Shown here: positions 1-9,205 of the stretch, piece by piece | Position numbering within the stretch: position 1 is the first letter of the stretch | Layout of the letters: each line of letters begins with the position of its first letter | From: an uncultured Flammeovirgaceae bacterium | Lineage (GTDB): Bacteria > Bacteroidota > Bacteroidia > Cytophagales > Cyclobacteriaceae | Length of the DNA: 64,000 bases | Direction: 5' to 3' | Assembly (NCBI GenBank): GCA_937883755.1 | Contig: CAKZYA010000046.1 | Location: 27,061-91,060, forward strand | The notes under the pieces: model-generated | What the model saw: the letters and a program-made list of their open reading frames with translations, nothing else | Databases searched by the model: none | What the model was told of the DNA's origin: nothing | Translations under genes and position numbers: made by a program

Positions 1-64
1 TGGCTTGTCATTAGTTTAACTGCCTCATTATCAGCAAACAAACTAATGTTAACCAATTACTTCT

Positions 65-3000
65 ATGAACCGACCTTTTCTGTTATTTTCCGCTTTCTTT
101 TGCTGCTTACTGTTTCAGCAACCCATCTTTGGACAAGATTTACAGTTACTAGGCACGTACCAAACTGGCATTTTTGATGATGGTGGAGCTGAAATTCCAT
201 CCTATGATCCGGGTACTCAGCGACTTTTTCTGACTAATGGAGCCAACAAAACGGTAGATGTTCTCGATCTAAGCGATCCATCTCAACCTACCCTACTTTT
301 CTCTTTTGATGTAGACGGAGTGCTCCCTGGTGCCGAAATTACCAGTATTGCTACGCAAGCCGGATTAGTCGCCGTTACTGCCGAAGATGAAGATGGTAAC
401 GGTAATGTAGTATTTTTCGATACTAACCTTGATTCCAACCCTACCGATGCCAAAGCAATTGTCCCCGTGGGTAGTTTGCCCGACATGCTCATTTTCACTC
501 CCGATGGTACCAAAGTACTAGTCGCTAATGAAGGCGAACCCGACGATGATGGTACAGATCCTGAAGGTTCCGTTAGCATAATTAGGGTTAGCGATTTCTC
601 CACAACTACAGTAGATTTTAAAAAATTTAATGACCAGCGAGCCGCTTTAGTTGCTAAAGGAGTACGAATCTTTGAGTACGCTGAGAGCGTAGCCCAGGAT
701 TTAGAACCCGAAGGAATTGCCGTTTCGCCCGATGGCACTCAAGCCCTGGTCGCTTTGCAGGAAAATAATGCCGTAGCCGTTATTGATATCGCCGCCGAAC
801 AAGCTTTGGATATTCTTCCGTTAGGCTACAAAGACCATAGTTCTGGTCAACCTCACCTGGATTTATATGAATTTGACGAACCAGCCCTGGACGAAGAACA
901 AGGGATTCTGTTTGGTGGGTTATCCGGACTATTTTTTGAAGGTGACAACGGCAGTGGACGTTATCAGTTCATTACTGTTCCTGACCGAGGTCCGAACGGT
1001 AATCCAACCGATGTAACTGATGCTGAAGGAAATGAGCTAACGGTTCGTCCCTTTCTCATTCCCGATTATCAAGCTCAGATTATTCGCTTTGAGGTAGACA
1101 CCCACTCCGGTAAGGTTAAAGTACTTGAAAAAATTGACTTGACCCGGGCCAATGGCACACCTATTTCTGGTCTACCCAATATTCCGGGAGTAGATGAAGT
1201 TCCTGCTCAACCCGTTGCTGCACCAGCTGACTTTACGGATGCTGACGGAAATTACTTCAAATTACTGGAGTATGATGCTTTTGGGGCTGACCTGGAAGGA
1301 ATTGTGGTCAACCCTGGGGATGGAACATACTGGATGGTAGACGAGTACCGTCCCGCTATTTACCATTTTGGTACTGACGGAAAGTTAATTGACCGTATTG
1401 TTCCTGAAGGAACAGCTGCTTTAGCTGGAGAAGCCGAAGGCACCTTTGGCAATGAAACGCTACCCGAAGCTTACAATAACCGTCGTCGCAACCGGGGGTT
1501 TGAGGCAATGGCACTGGATACCGATCAAAGCATACTCTACGCTTTTATTCAAACACCACTATCTAATCCTGACCGGGCTACCGGAAATGCTTCCACAGTT
1601 ATTCGAGTGATTGGAATTAATCCCGCTACCGGCGAACCAGTATCTGAATACGTATATTTACTGGAGAAACCTGCCTTCCGAACTGGAAATGTGGACAAAA
1701 TGGGCGATGCCGTCTATGATCCCGCTACCAAGCGTTTCTACACCATTGAGCGGGATTCAGGAGCTGAACCAACCAATAAGAAGTTCATCTTTGAAATTGA
1801 CTTAACCGGGGCTACCAATATCTTGGGTACTACTCTTTCCGAAGCTACTTCCGGGAAGACCCTAGAGTCGCTAACGGCTGAGGAATTGAAAGCCGAAGGA
1901 ATTACACCTATTTTCAAGCGTAAAGTGCTAAACCTACCCTCTATCGGCTACCTACCCAGCGATAAGCCCGAAGGATTAGCCTTACTACCGAATGGGAAAC
2001 TAGCCGTACTCAACGATAATGATTTCGGGCTAGAAGGCCCTGCGCTGGCTACCGTCGGCTTGGGTATTATCTCCTTTGATAAAAAGCTCAACGCACTGGA
2101 TATCAGCGACAGAGATAACGCCATCAACATCACTTCTTGGCCTACCTTGGGTATGTATCAACCCGATGGTGTTGCCTCTTTTGTAGCTAACGGGGCAACA
2201 TATTATGTAACAGCTAACGAGGGCGATGCCCGAGAATATGATTTTTACGAAGAAGAGGAGCGAGTAGGCGATGAAAATTATATGCTCGATCCCATAGCAT
2301 TCCCAGATGCTGAGACCCTGAAAATGGAGGAAAACCTAGGACGACTAGATGCCACATTAGAAAACGGTGATATTGATGGCGATGGCGATTACGACCGTAT
2401 CTTCTCCTACGGTGCCCGATCATTCACTATTTGGGATGCTTACGGAAATTTGGTGTACGATAGCGGTGACGATTTTGAGAAAATTACGGCTGACGCTCTT
2501 CCTGACTTCTTTAACAGCACCAACGACGAAGCTGAATTTGACAGCCGCAGCGATGCTAAAGGTCCCGAACCCGAAGGGGTTGCCGTTGGTATGGTAAACC
2601 GCAAGATGTACGCTTTTATTGGCTTAGAACGTGTAGGCGGGATTATGATGTACGATATCAGCAATCCGAAACAGCCAAAGTTCGTGGCTTACGTCAACAA
2701 CCGGAATTTTGAAGTAGATCAGGAATTACCCGAGGCTGGTGATCTGGCTCCGGAAGGATTATTGTTCATATCAGCCGAAGATAGCCCCACTGGTTCGCCG
2801 CTACTGGTAGTAGCTAATGAAGTAAGTGGCTCTACCTCCGTGTACAGTGTAGAAGCCCCACCTGCTGTAACCAAATTTATACTGGTAGATGCCAAAACTG
2901 ATCAAGATATAAAAGAACTCACCGATGGGGAAACAATAGTATTAGCGGATTTACCCTCACACCAGCTTAACGTACGAGCCGAGGTAGTTGGACAAACCCA

Positions 3001-4198
3001 AAGTATCATCTTTAAACTCAACGAGCAAAACTTTCAACCCCAAAACGCAGCTCCCTACGCACTATTTGGTGACGATGACGGTGATTATGATGACGATGGC
3101 ACAGTATTTTTACCCGGCAGTTTCTCACTCATGGCAACGCCCTACACCGGACGTACCGGACAGGGAATGATGGGAACTCCCCTCAACATTGATTTTGAAA
3201 TTATCGAGAGCAATACCATTGTTGACATCGCCGCACAAACCGAAGACTTTAGCATATTGGTAGACGCCGTTATCAAAGCGGACTTGGCTGCTGCTTTATC
3301 TTCGCCTGGGCCATTTACTGTATTTGCTCCTACCAATGCTGCCTTTGAGAAGTTACTCACTGCATTAGGTATTGATGATATTACTGAACTGGATAAACAG
3401 TTACTGACCGACGTACTACTCTACCACGTGGTAGCTGGTCAGGTACTTTCTATTGATTTGTCTGATGGCTTAACGGCGGAAACACTACTCGGTGCTCCGG
3501 TAGAATTTTCAGTCAATGGAATGATTAAGGTAAATGAAGCCACTGTTGGCCCGGCTGACATTATGGCTTCCAACGGCGTCATTCATGTAATTGACGAGGT
3601 ACTGCTTCCGAAAAGCATGGTTACTCAGTTTATATTGGTAAATGCTGAAACTGATCAAGATATTATGCTGCTAGAAGATGGTAAGGAGCTTAAGCTTGCT
3701 GAGTTACCTACTACCAAACTCAATGTCCGAGCTGATGTAGCTGGATTAGTCACTAGTGTGGTATTCAAACTGAATGATCGCACTTTCCAAACCCAAAATG
3801 CGGCTCCTTTTGCGCTGTTTAGCGACCGAGACGGTGATTATAAAGAAGGAGAGTTACCAGTAGGCTCTCATACATTAATGGCAACTCCTTACACTAGCCG
3901 TAGTGCTACCGGACTACCTGGAACAGCACTCAGTATCTCATTTACAGTAACTGACGAAATGGCCATGAGTGCATCTCCGGTTCCCGCTTACCAGCAAGTT
4001 CGCTTACAGCTGGCCAACGAAAGAGAGAGTATTCGTTCTTTCGTGCTGATGAATAAGCAGGGTATGCCCTATCAAATGGAGAATACTACTCCAGCTCAGG
4101 GAATTGACATAGACTTAAGTAGCTATCAGCCGGGTATTTATCTCATCAAGGTTGTCACTGACCGAGGAAGCTACCTTAAAAGAATTGTAAAGGAATAA
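65..4198 (+). CDS. Secreted phytase-like/beta-propeller protein with FAS1 domain and T9SS sorting tail
   Basis: Predicted surface or secreted protein of 1377 residues. Residues 1-23 are a signal peptide ending in FGQ. Residues ~25-270 read as a choice-of-anchor I type propeller (repeats such as SPDGTQALVA). This is interrupted at ~280-660 by an esterase-like phytase domain (GGLSGLFFEG, PDRGPNGNPT, ADLEGIVVNPG, GFEAMALD); the propeller then resumes to ~930 (TANEGDAREYD). A fasciclin/FAS1 domain lies at ~1049-1181 (FTVFAPTNAAFEKLL, YHVVAG, NGVIHVIDEVLLP), bracketed by two homologous ~110-residue modules (~935-1046 and ~1185-1298, both starting VTxFILVxAxTDQDI). The last ~75 residues resemble a type IX secretion sorting domain (PGIYLIKV, YLKRIVKE). 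Phosphoesterase activity is only a family-level guess; adhesion through FAS1 is equally possible. It is monocistronic, with a strong terminator behind it. Confidence 0.85.
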   Translation: MNRPFLLFSAFFCCLLFQQPIFGQDLQLLGTYQTGIFDDGGAEIPSYDPGTQRLFLTNGANKTVDVLDLSDPSQPTLLFSFDVDGVLPGAEITSIATQAGLVAVTAEDEDGNGNVVFFDTNLDSNPTDAKAIVPVGSLPDMLIFTPDGTKVLVANEGEPDDDGTDPEGSVSIIRVSDFSTTTVDFKKFNDQRAALVAKGVRIFEYAESVAQDLEPEGIAVSPDGTQALVALQENNAVAVIDIAAEQALDILPLGYKDHSSGQPHLDLYEFDEPALDEEQGILFGGLSGLFFEGDNGSGRYQFITVPDRGPNGNPTDVTDAEGNELTVRPFLIPDYQAQIIRFEVDTHSGKVKVLEKIDLTRANGTPISGLPNIPGVDEVPAQPVAAPADFTDADGNYFKLLEYDAFGADLEGIVVNPGDGTYWMVDEYRPAIYHFGTDGKLIDRIVPEGTAALAGEAEGTFGNETLPEAYNNRRRNRGFEAMALDTDQSILYAFIQTPLSNPDRATGNASTVIRVIGINPATGEPVSEYVYLLEKPAFRTGNVDKMGDAVYDPATKRFYTIERDSGAEPTNKKFIFEIDLTGATNILGTTLSEATSGKTLESLTAEELKAEGITPIFKRKVLNLPSIGYLPSDKPEGLALLPNGKLAVLNDNDFGLEGPALATVGLGIISFDKKLNALDISDRDNAINITSWPTLGMYQPDGVASFVANGATYYVTANEGDAREYDFYEEEERVGDENYMLDPIAFPDAETLKMEENLGRLDATLENGDIDGDGDYDRIFSYGARSFTIWDAYGNLVYDSGDDFEKITADALPDFFNSTNDEAEFDSRSDAKGPEPEGVAVGMVNRKMYAFIGLERVGGIMMYDISNPKQPKFVAYVNNRNFEVDQELPEAGDLAPEGLLFISAEDSPTGSPLLVVANEVSGSTSVYSVEAPPAVTKFILVDAKTDQDIKELTDGETIVLADLPSHQLNVRAEVVGQTQSIIFKLNEQNFQPQNAAPYALFGDDDGDYDDDGTVFLPGSFSLMATPYTGRTGQGMMGTPLNIDFEIIESNTIVDIAAQTEDFSILVDAVIKADLAAALSSPGPFTVFAPTNAAFEKLLTALGIDDITELDKQLLTDVLLYHVVAGQVLSIDLSDGLTAETLLGAPVEFSVNGMIKVNEATVGPADIMASNGVIHVIDEVLLPKSMVTQFILVNAETDQDIMLLEDGKELKLAELPTTKLNVRADVAGLVTSVVFKLNDRTFQTQNAAPFALFSDRDGDYKEGELPVGSHTLMATPYTSRSATGLPGTALSISFTVTDEMAMSASPVPAYQQVRLQLANERESIRSFVLMNKQGMPYQMENTTPAQGIDIDLSSYQPGIYLIKVVTDRGSYLKRIVKE

Positions 4199-4243
4199 GA
4201 GTAATGATAGCTTGATAAAATCTTGAGTATAATCTCTCAATTT

Positions 4244-4278
4244 AGGCGGTGTGGTTTTTCTACACCGCCTTTATTTTT
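4244..4278 (+). terminator. Rho-independent terminator
   Basis: A perfect 9-bp stem (AGGCGGTGT at 4244-4252, ACACCGCCT at 4262-4270) with a 9-nt loop is followed by TTATTTTT. It ends the upstream secreted-protein gene. Confidence 0.88.
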
Positions 4279-4559
4279 GTTCAAGGTATTTACCTGGCTA
4301 AGTATGATCATGTTGTACCCTAAATTAGAAGACATCCCTCTTTCACATCTACTCGGGGTGGTAGCGAAACAATAACCTTATCTTTCCAATCAGAGTTTAT
4401 AATAAGAGACAGAGGCCAGATTTTGGGTACTTGATAGTAGGAATTATGCACTAGATGGCATGGGTTTCCCCACACTAGTTTGCACAAAGTTTCTAAGCAG
4501 AAAGCTATCAAGACTAAATACCCGATAATCTAAAGCCTCGAATTTTACAAATATTTTTT
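4279..4559. other. Intergenic stretch without a supported gene
   Basis: Together with the terminator just before it, this makes a 361-base gap. It has ordinary AT-rich composition. Short open frames on the minus strand here have no start context or recognisable protein. It probably holds the promoter of the DUF4112 gene, but I see no clear TAnnTTTG box. Confidence 0.5.
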
Positions 4560-5057
4560 ATGGCACGATCTACAACAAAAATACAAAATACTCCATTCCA
4601 AAATATTCCTGACCTGAAGTGGGTAGACCGCATTACTCGGGTTATGGACTCGAATTTCCGAATACCAGGTACAAATTTCCGCTTTGGATTAGACCCTATC
4701 CTAGGTTTGATTCCTGGCTTGGGTGATGCTACCTCTTTGGCCATCTCTGGAACATTGGTTTACTACATGGCTAAACACGGAGCCAGTCGTAAAGTGATTA
4801 TTATGATGCTGGGTAACATTGCCTTGGATGCCATTTTTGGTAGTATACCCATCTTAGGTAACCTCTTTGACTTTTTCTACAAGGCTAATACTCGTAATAT
4901 ACGTTTGCTCAAACGGCACTACGAAGAGCGTAAATATCAGGGCAAAGGAACCGGAATACTATTGGGGGTTGGCCTAGCGATTTTTGGCATTATTGGTCTG
5001 CTGATCTACGGCACGTATGAGTTAGTAACTTACTTGGCAACCGTACAAATCGGATAA
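4560..5057 (+). CDS. DUF4112 domain membrane protein
   Basis: A 165-residue protein matching the DUF4112 pattern: an N-terminal soluble segment (WVDRITRVMDSNFRIPGT), then FGLDPILGLIPGLGD, a first hydrophobic segment, DAIFGSIPILGNLFDFFYKAN and a basic stretch (RNIRLLKRHYEERK). A strong C-terminal transmembrane helix follows at ~130-160. The two glycine/proline-rich LIPxLG motifs are the family signature. The function of the family is unknown; it is an inner-membrane protein. It stands alone, with its own terminator beginning one base after the stop codon. Confidence 0.85.
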   Translation: MARSTTKIQNTPFQNIPDLKWVDRITRVMDSNFRIPGTNFRFGLDPILGLIPGLGDATSLAISGTLVYYMAKHGASRKVIIMMLGNIALDAIFGSIPILGNLFDFFYKANTRNIRLLKRHYEERKYQGKGTGILLGVGLAIFGIIGLLIYGTYELVTYLATVQIG

Positions 5058-5058
5058 A

Positions 5059-5091
5059 AAAAGCCGAAGATGCTCTCTATCTTCGGCTTTT
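5059..5091 (+). terminator. Rho-independent terminator, probably bidirectional
   Basis: Perfect 12-bp stem (5059-5070 AAAAGCCGAAGA, 5080-5091 TCTTCGGCTTTT) with a 9-nt loop. A/T runs on both sides let it serve the DUF4112 gene on + and the convergent lipoprotein gene on -. Confidence 0.85.
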
Positions 5092-5117
5092 ATGCTTTTC
5101 TCTAAGAGAACCAGGTG

Positions 5118-5645
5118 CTATTGCTTCGTCATCTGTATGCGATACTCACCCAGCCCGGCGACCCTTCCAGTAGAAGCTCCTTGAAAGTCGAAAGCAATTG
5201 TCATGGTGCTTCCATCAAAAGAGGTAATGTTGAAGGCAGCCACTGGAGCTACTGCATTCAAGTTTACATCTGAGACATTGGTAGAGTCAGTGTTTGCCCA
5301 AGCCCAAGTTGCACCACCGCCAGCACTAAAGTAGGTATCAGCACCACTAGCACTGAAGCTACCCGGTGCCAGATCAGTACTGTTACTTACGCCAAATGTC
5401 ATTGAAAGAGCCTGTAGTTCCTGAAGAGCGGCATCTTCTGTATCACCCGGCGATTCAGCTACTTGACTGCTCACCCAAGTTCCTGTTAGAGCCTGCGCTC
5501 GCTGTTGCCGAGCAGTTAATTCCGCATCTGGTGTAGGATTATCACCGCCATCATCACTCTTACAGCTAGCTGAAAGCACTAGCACCGACAATAGATAAAT
5601 CGGGAAATAGCGGCTCAAAAACATTGTTGAAAATAGAGTACGCAT
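5118..5645 (-). CDS. Small exported lipoprotein of unknown function
   Basis: A 175-residue protein with a lipoprotein signal (hydrophobic core IYLLSVLVL, lipobox LSASC) and an Asp/Gly-rich linker after the cysteine. The rest looks like a beta-rich single domain (ALTGTWVSSQV near the start, ITSFDGSTMTIAFDF near the end). The LTGTW motif recalls lipocalin-like or DUF5004-type Bacteroidota lipoproteins, but I do not recognise the family firmly. The start codon lies three bases after the stop of the upstream adhesin, so the two genes are probably co-transcribed and may be translationally coupled. A second Met at residue 8 is an alternative start. Confidence 0.7.
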   Translation of the reverse strand: MRTLFSTMFLSRYFPIYLLSVLVLSASCKSDDGGDNPTPDAELTARQQRAQALTGTWVSSQVAESPGDTEDAALQELQALSMTFGVSNSTDLAPGSFSASGADTYFSAGGGATWAWANTDSTNVSDVNLNAVAPVAAFNITSFDGSTMTIAFDFQGASTGRVAGLGEYRIQMTKQ

Positions 5646-5648
5646 GAG

Positions 5649-8600
5649 TTACTGTTTAATAAGTTTTTTGATTACGGTTTGTTGATCTGCTTGGATTCTC
5701 ACAAAATACGTGCCTTTTACAAGATTATTTATATCAATTGGGGTTTCGTGTAAGACTTGGGCATCTAAATGTACTGATTTTAGCAGTTTTCCCATACTAT
5801 TGTTGATATCTACCTGCACCTTACCAAAAGTATTATCCATTTTGATATACAATGATTCTTGAGAAGGATTAGGGTATACCAACACTACTTCACCATTAAT
5901 CTCGTCGCCAAGCCCAGTTACTATATTAATTGAAATACTAAAGGTAGTCTCGGCAATCATACCTCCAAGGGCGTCAGCCACAGTAAACTTGATTGAATCA
6001 CCAGCTTCGGCTGTCCCATTGTGGGTGTAGCTGAGCAATCCATCATTGATATCCTGCTGGGTAAACGTACCACTAATCGCCAAGTCGGTACCACTCAGTT
6101 GAAGTACTCCATTGACAGGAACTTGGGTTAGGGTGAAAGTAACAGCTTCTGGACCACTTTCCTCATCAGTTACCTCAAGTTCAGCTGAAGAAATTGTTGC
6201 CGTAGTACCTTGTTGTGCGAGGTTCAGTCCAGCATTAGTAGCCAATACCGGCAATATATTATCCGGGGCATTCACAGTAATTACCACGGTATCTGTAGCA
6301 GTTTGCAGATCATTATCGGTAACTACCAGAGTAATGACATGAATGCCCGTATCTAAAGTAAAAGTAGGATTAACTCCGCTTACTACATCTGACTCATTCT
6401 GTCGCCAAACGTAGCTTGTAATCGTTCCATCTGAGTCACTGGAAGCTGAGCCATCGAACACTACATCGGCTTGCCCATCATTATCCTCATCGATAATCAC
6501 TTGGTCAGGGCCAGCATTCGCTACGGGAGCTACTAAAAGGGCTATTGTGATGTTTACCTGCGTTTTTAAAGTAGATGCCCCGGCATCGTCAGCCGCAATG
6601 AAGGTCAAACTATCTTCGGTAATTCGGCTTCCACCGTGTACATAGGTAATTAAACCACTGTTAATATCAGCCTGGGTAAACTTTTCGTCCGCCACTAGCG
6701 TGATACCACTTTTTTGTAATGACCCATTGGCTGGTTCAGTTACTAAGGTATAGGTAACTGCTTCGGCAGCACTTTCAGCATCGGTAACCTCCAGTGCAGT
6801 CTGAGCAATGGTTAAGGTATCTCTCTGTACTACATTTAGTCCAGTATTAGTGGCTACTGTGGGAAGTTGGTTGGTTTGATCCACTGTAATAGCAAATGCT
6901 GCTTCCGAACCTCCCGAAAAACGGCCGAGTGCATCGGTAGATCGGATCCTTACCGTATAGCTAGGCTTTACTGAAAAATCAACCCGCTCGTTCACCAAGA
7001 GCTGATTGCCCCGAATACTAAACAGTTCATTATCATCACTACCTGTTCCAGACACTAATGCATAGAAAAATTGGTCTCCAGCATCAGGATCCGTAGTAGA
7101 TAATGTACCTACCGGAGTATTTTCCGGACTGCCGTTGGTTAGCACTTGATTGTCTAACGCGATAGCTGTAGGAGCTGAGTTAGTGTAGAACCGTTGGGCA
7201 TAAATATCAAAATCTCCGGTATTACTACCTTCCCAAGAGACGCTCAGGGTTCCGTCATTATTCAATACAACATCCGGAAATGTTTGCTGGCCAGCCCGTA
7301 GCTTGTTAGCTTCAAACTCACTACCATTAGTAGTGCCATTAGCATTGTAGCGTTGTACCCGGATTTCGTCGTTATTTACTGAACCACTATTCACCCCTTT
7401 ATACGCCACAACAAATGCCCCACCATTATTCATAGATACTGATGGTGCCCCTTGGTTACCGTTCGTCTGCGTATTCACCCGAAATTCCCCTCCGCCAACA
7501 GTACCATTAGCATTGTAGCGTTGAGCATAAATTCCCCCTTCAGAGCCATCTTGTTGTTTACTTTCCCAAACAATTACGTGACGATCATCACCAGCCATAG
7601 CAATTTTTGGTAAAACCTGATCATTTGCCGTAGTAGTGTTTACTGGAATCTCTCCACCCGAAGCATTGCCATCGGCAGCATAGCGTCGCAGAAAAATATC
7701 TCCTGAAGTAGTGGCACTCTCGCTACGCCATACCACTGTAAAGGTTCCATCATTAGCGATAGCTACATCAGAACTACCCTGAACGTTAGCTTGGGTAGTA
7801 TTAACTGGAAACTGTCCCCCTATCGCGTTCCCACTTGCGTCAAATCGCCGGGCATACACTCCGTCAGGATCAGCACCACCTGCACCACTCCAGGTTACTA
7901 CAAATGCCCCACCGTCATTCATCGCTACCTGAGGGGCAAGCTGATCACCTGCCGTAGTAGTATTTACCACAAACTCATCGCCGGGAACCCCAGCACTAGA
8001 ATATAGACGACCGATAATCGCACTACCTTCTCCGTCTTGAGATCTTCTGTTACTACCCCCTTGCCACACTATGATAAACCGACCATCACCGGCCATCGCT
8101 ACGTCAGGTAATATCTGATTCTCATTATTCAGATTATCTGCTCTAAATACACCGCCCACTGGCTCAGCTACTGAATTATAGCGTTGGGCAAAAACTCCAT
8201 CAGTTTGATCTTGCCAAACAACCACAAAGTTCCCGTTATCATCTCCTGCCATAGCTGTGTATTCCTGACTAGTCGTGCTTAGCCCCCGGTTATTTACCCG
8301 AAATTCATCTCCTTGGCTACCAAAGTTGGCAGTTGTTCCTTCATTAAGATCTCGAATGGTAAGGGCAATAGCTTGCTCGAAACCTGCATCAGCAGCATCA
8401 GCCGCTCGTACCCGAATACTCAAGGTAGTAGGCATAGTTTCAAAGTCAATAAACTTGGCTGCGAATAACGAGTCGTTACTGATGGTGAAGCTATCATTAT
8501 TTGTATCCCCTTCGCCCGCTACTAAGCTGTATGTGAAAGGCGCATCCCCGCCAGCAGGAACAATCACACCCACAAACTGTCCGGGAAACGTATTATCGTC

Positions 8601-8813
8601 AATGGCATCGTTCACACTAGATCGCTCATCAAAATCGAGGCTGGTTGGAGGTGCCATAAATGATGAAGAAGCTTTAGTAACTTCTGAATTTGCTAGAAAT
8701 ATCACCGATAGGCTGAGTACAAATTGTGTGAAAAGATGCGGTACATTCTGGGATTTCAACTTGGCTCTTATCTCCTGTAAATCAGCCAAGTACTCGCGAA
8801 AAAGTTGTCTCAT
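5649..8813 (-). CDS. Large cadherin/PKD surface adhesin with T9SS sorting domain
   Basis: I chose the ATG at 8813 (1054 residues). The frame stays open to 8948, but the extra 45 residues are AT-rich and include a promoter-like box at 8868-8875. Numbering from 8813: a long-n-region signal peptide (~1-45), a cadherin-like domain (~55-155) and seven ~55-residue repeats (~185-545), each with a core like GGAFVVTW then RRF/QRY. A second cadherin-like domain follows (~548-650), then a CSPG/cadherin_3 domain (~655-760), a PKD-like domain (~763-858, VANAGPDQVI, FDGSASSDSDG), another CSPG domain (~860-965) and a C-terminal type IX sorting domain (VYPNPSQESLYI, GTYFVRI). The role is probably cell-surface adhesion; the ligand is unknown. 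Confidence 0.85.
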   Translation of the reverse strand: MRQLFREYLADLQEIRAKLKSQNVPHLFTQFVLSLSVIFLANSEVTKASSSFMAPPTSLDFDERSSVNDAIDDNTFPGQFVGVIVPAGGDAPFTYSLVAGEGDTNNDSFTISNDSLFAAKFIDFETMPTTLSIRVRAADAADAGFEQAIALTIRDLNEGTTANFGSQGDEFRVNNRGLSTTSQEYTAMAGDDNGNFVVVWQDQTDGVFAQRYNSVAEPVGGVFRADNLNNENQILPDVAMAGDGRFIIVWQGGSNRRSQDGEGSAIIGRLYSSAGVPGDEFVVNTTTAGDQLAPQVAMNDGGAFVVTWSGAGGADPDGVYARRFDASGNAIGGQFPVNTTQANVQGSSDVAIANDGTFTVVWRSESATTSGDIFLRRYAADGNASGGEIPVNTTTANDQVLPKIAMAGDDRHVIVWESKQQDGSEGGIYAQRYNANGTVGGGEFRVNTQTNGNQGAPSVSMNNGGAFVVAYKGVNSGSVNNDEIRVQRYNANGTTNGSEFEANKLRAGQQTFPDVVLNNDGTLSVSWEGSNTGDFDIYAQRFYTNSAPTAIALDNQVLTNGSPENTPVGTLSTTDPDAGDQFFYALVSGTGSDDNELFSIRGNQLLVNERVDFSVKPSYTVRIRSTDALGRFSGGSEAAFAITVDQTNQLPTVATNTGLNVVQRDTLTIAQTALEVTDAESAAEAVTYTLVTEPANGSLQKSGITLVADEKFTQADINSGLITYVHGGSRITEDSLTFIAADDAGASTLKTQVNITIALLVAPVANAGPDQVIIDEDNDGQADVVFDGSASSDSDGTITSYVWRQNESDVVSGVNPTFTLDTGIHVITLVVTDNDLQTATDTVVITVNAPDNILPVLATNAGLNLAQQGTTATISSAELEVTDEESGPEAVTFTLTQVPVNGVLQLSGTDLAISGTFTQQDINDGLLSYTHNGTAEAGDSIKFTVADALGGMIAETTFSISINIVTGLGDEINGEVVLVYPNPSQESLYIKMDNTFGKVQVDINNSMGKLLKSVHLDAQVLHETPIDINNLVKGTYFVRIQADQQTVIKKLIKQ

Positions 8814-8867
8814 AAGTAAGTATTCAAGATTGGTCAATAATAATTTCAGACTTACTGATATTCTATA

Positions 8868-8875
8868 CAAATGTA
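8868..8875 (-). promoter_or_regulatory. Bacteroidota -7 box (TACATTTG) for the adhesin gene
   Basis: On the minus strand this reads TACATTTG, an exact match to the TAnnTTTG consensus, in a very AT-rich leader. It lies 55 bases upstream of the ATG at 8813, and it would fall inside the gene if the upstream start at 8948 were real. A -33 TTTG is not clear. Confidence 0.45.
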
Positions 8876-9205
8876 ATAAAATTAAATTAATTATATTAAA
8901 AATATAAATATTTACTATCATAGTACAAGAAAACATTTCCTTTTTCATTGTACTTGTATGTCATTTACAAGCACTAGAGGTAATATTCTCCCCCTACTAT
9001 TTTCTTATCATTTCACCAAAAAACTCATTTTTCCCATCAAAAGGGGATGTACTTAACTTAAAAAGTAGTACATAAGCGACAGTAATTGTGAGCCAAAGCT
9101 AAAAAATCACAATTACTGGAAAGGTATGTATTTTATTAGAGAATAATGCAAATAATCGGCAAAAATACGAACACTATTGTTGTCGATAGTAGTTCTATGC
9201 GCTAT
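8876..9205. other. AT-rich leader and intergenic region upstream of the adhesin
   Basis: With the chosen adhesin start, 392 bases separate it from the trans-sulfuration gene. The part nearest the adhesin (8821-8950) is strikingly AT-rich. A 12-bp inverted repeat is listed separately at 9080-9118. I see no gene. Confidence 0.5.
9080..9118. repeat. 12-bp perfect inverted repeat
   Basis: CAGTAATTGTGA (9080-9091) and TCACAATTACTG (9107-9118) are perfectly complementary around a 15-nt spacer. On either strand the stem is AT-rich and not followed by a T-tract, so an operator-like or leader structure is as likely as a terminator for the gene ending at 9206. Confidence 0.55.

Noticed and set aside
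283..738. 151-codon minus-strand open frame inside the first gene
   Set aside because: Ser/Thr/Val-rich shadow of the propeller repeats, without family features.
4320..4511. 63-codon minus-strand open frame in the 361-base gap
   Set aside because: No recognisable protein, poor start context, and it lies in the probable promoter region of the DUF4112 gene.
8275..8907. 210-codon open frame on + opposite the adhesin N-terminal region
   Set aside because: It is an antisense shadow of a repetitive coding region: composition follows the adhesin's codons, it has no recognisable domain and no promoter or start context, and the minus-strand protein is clearly real.
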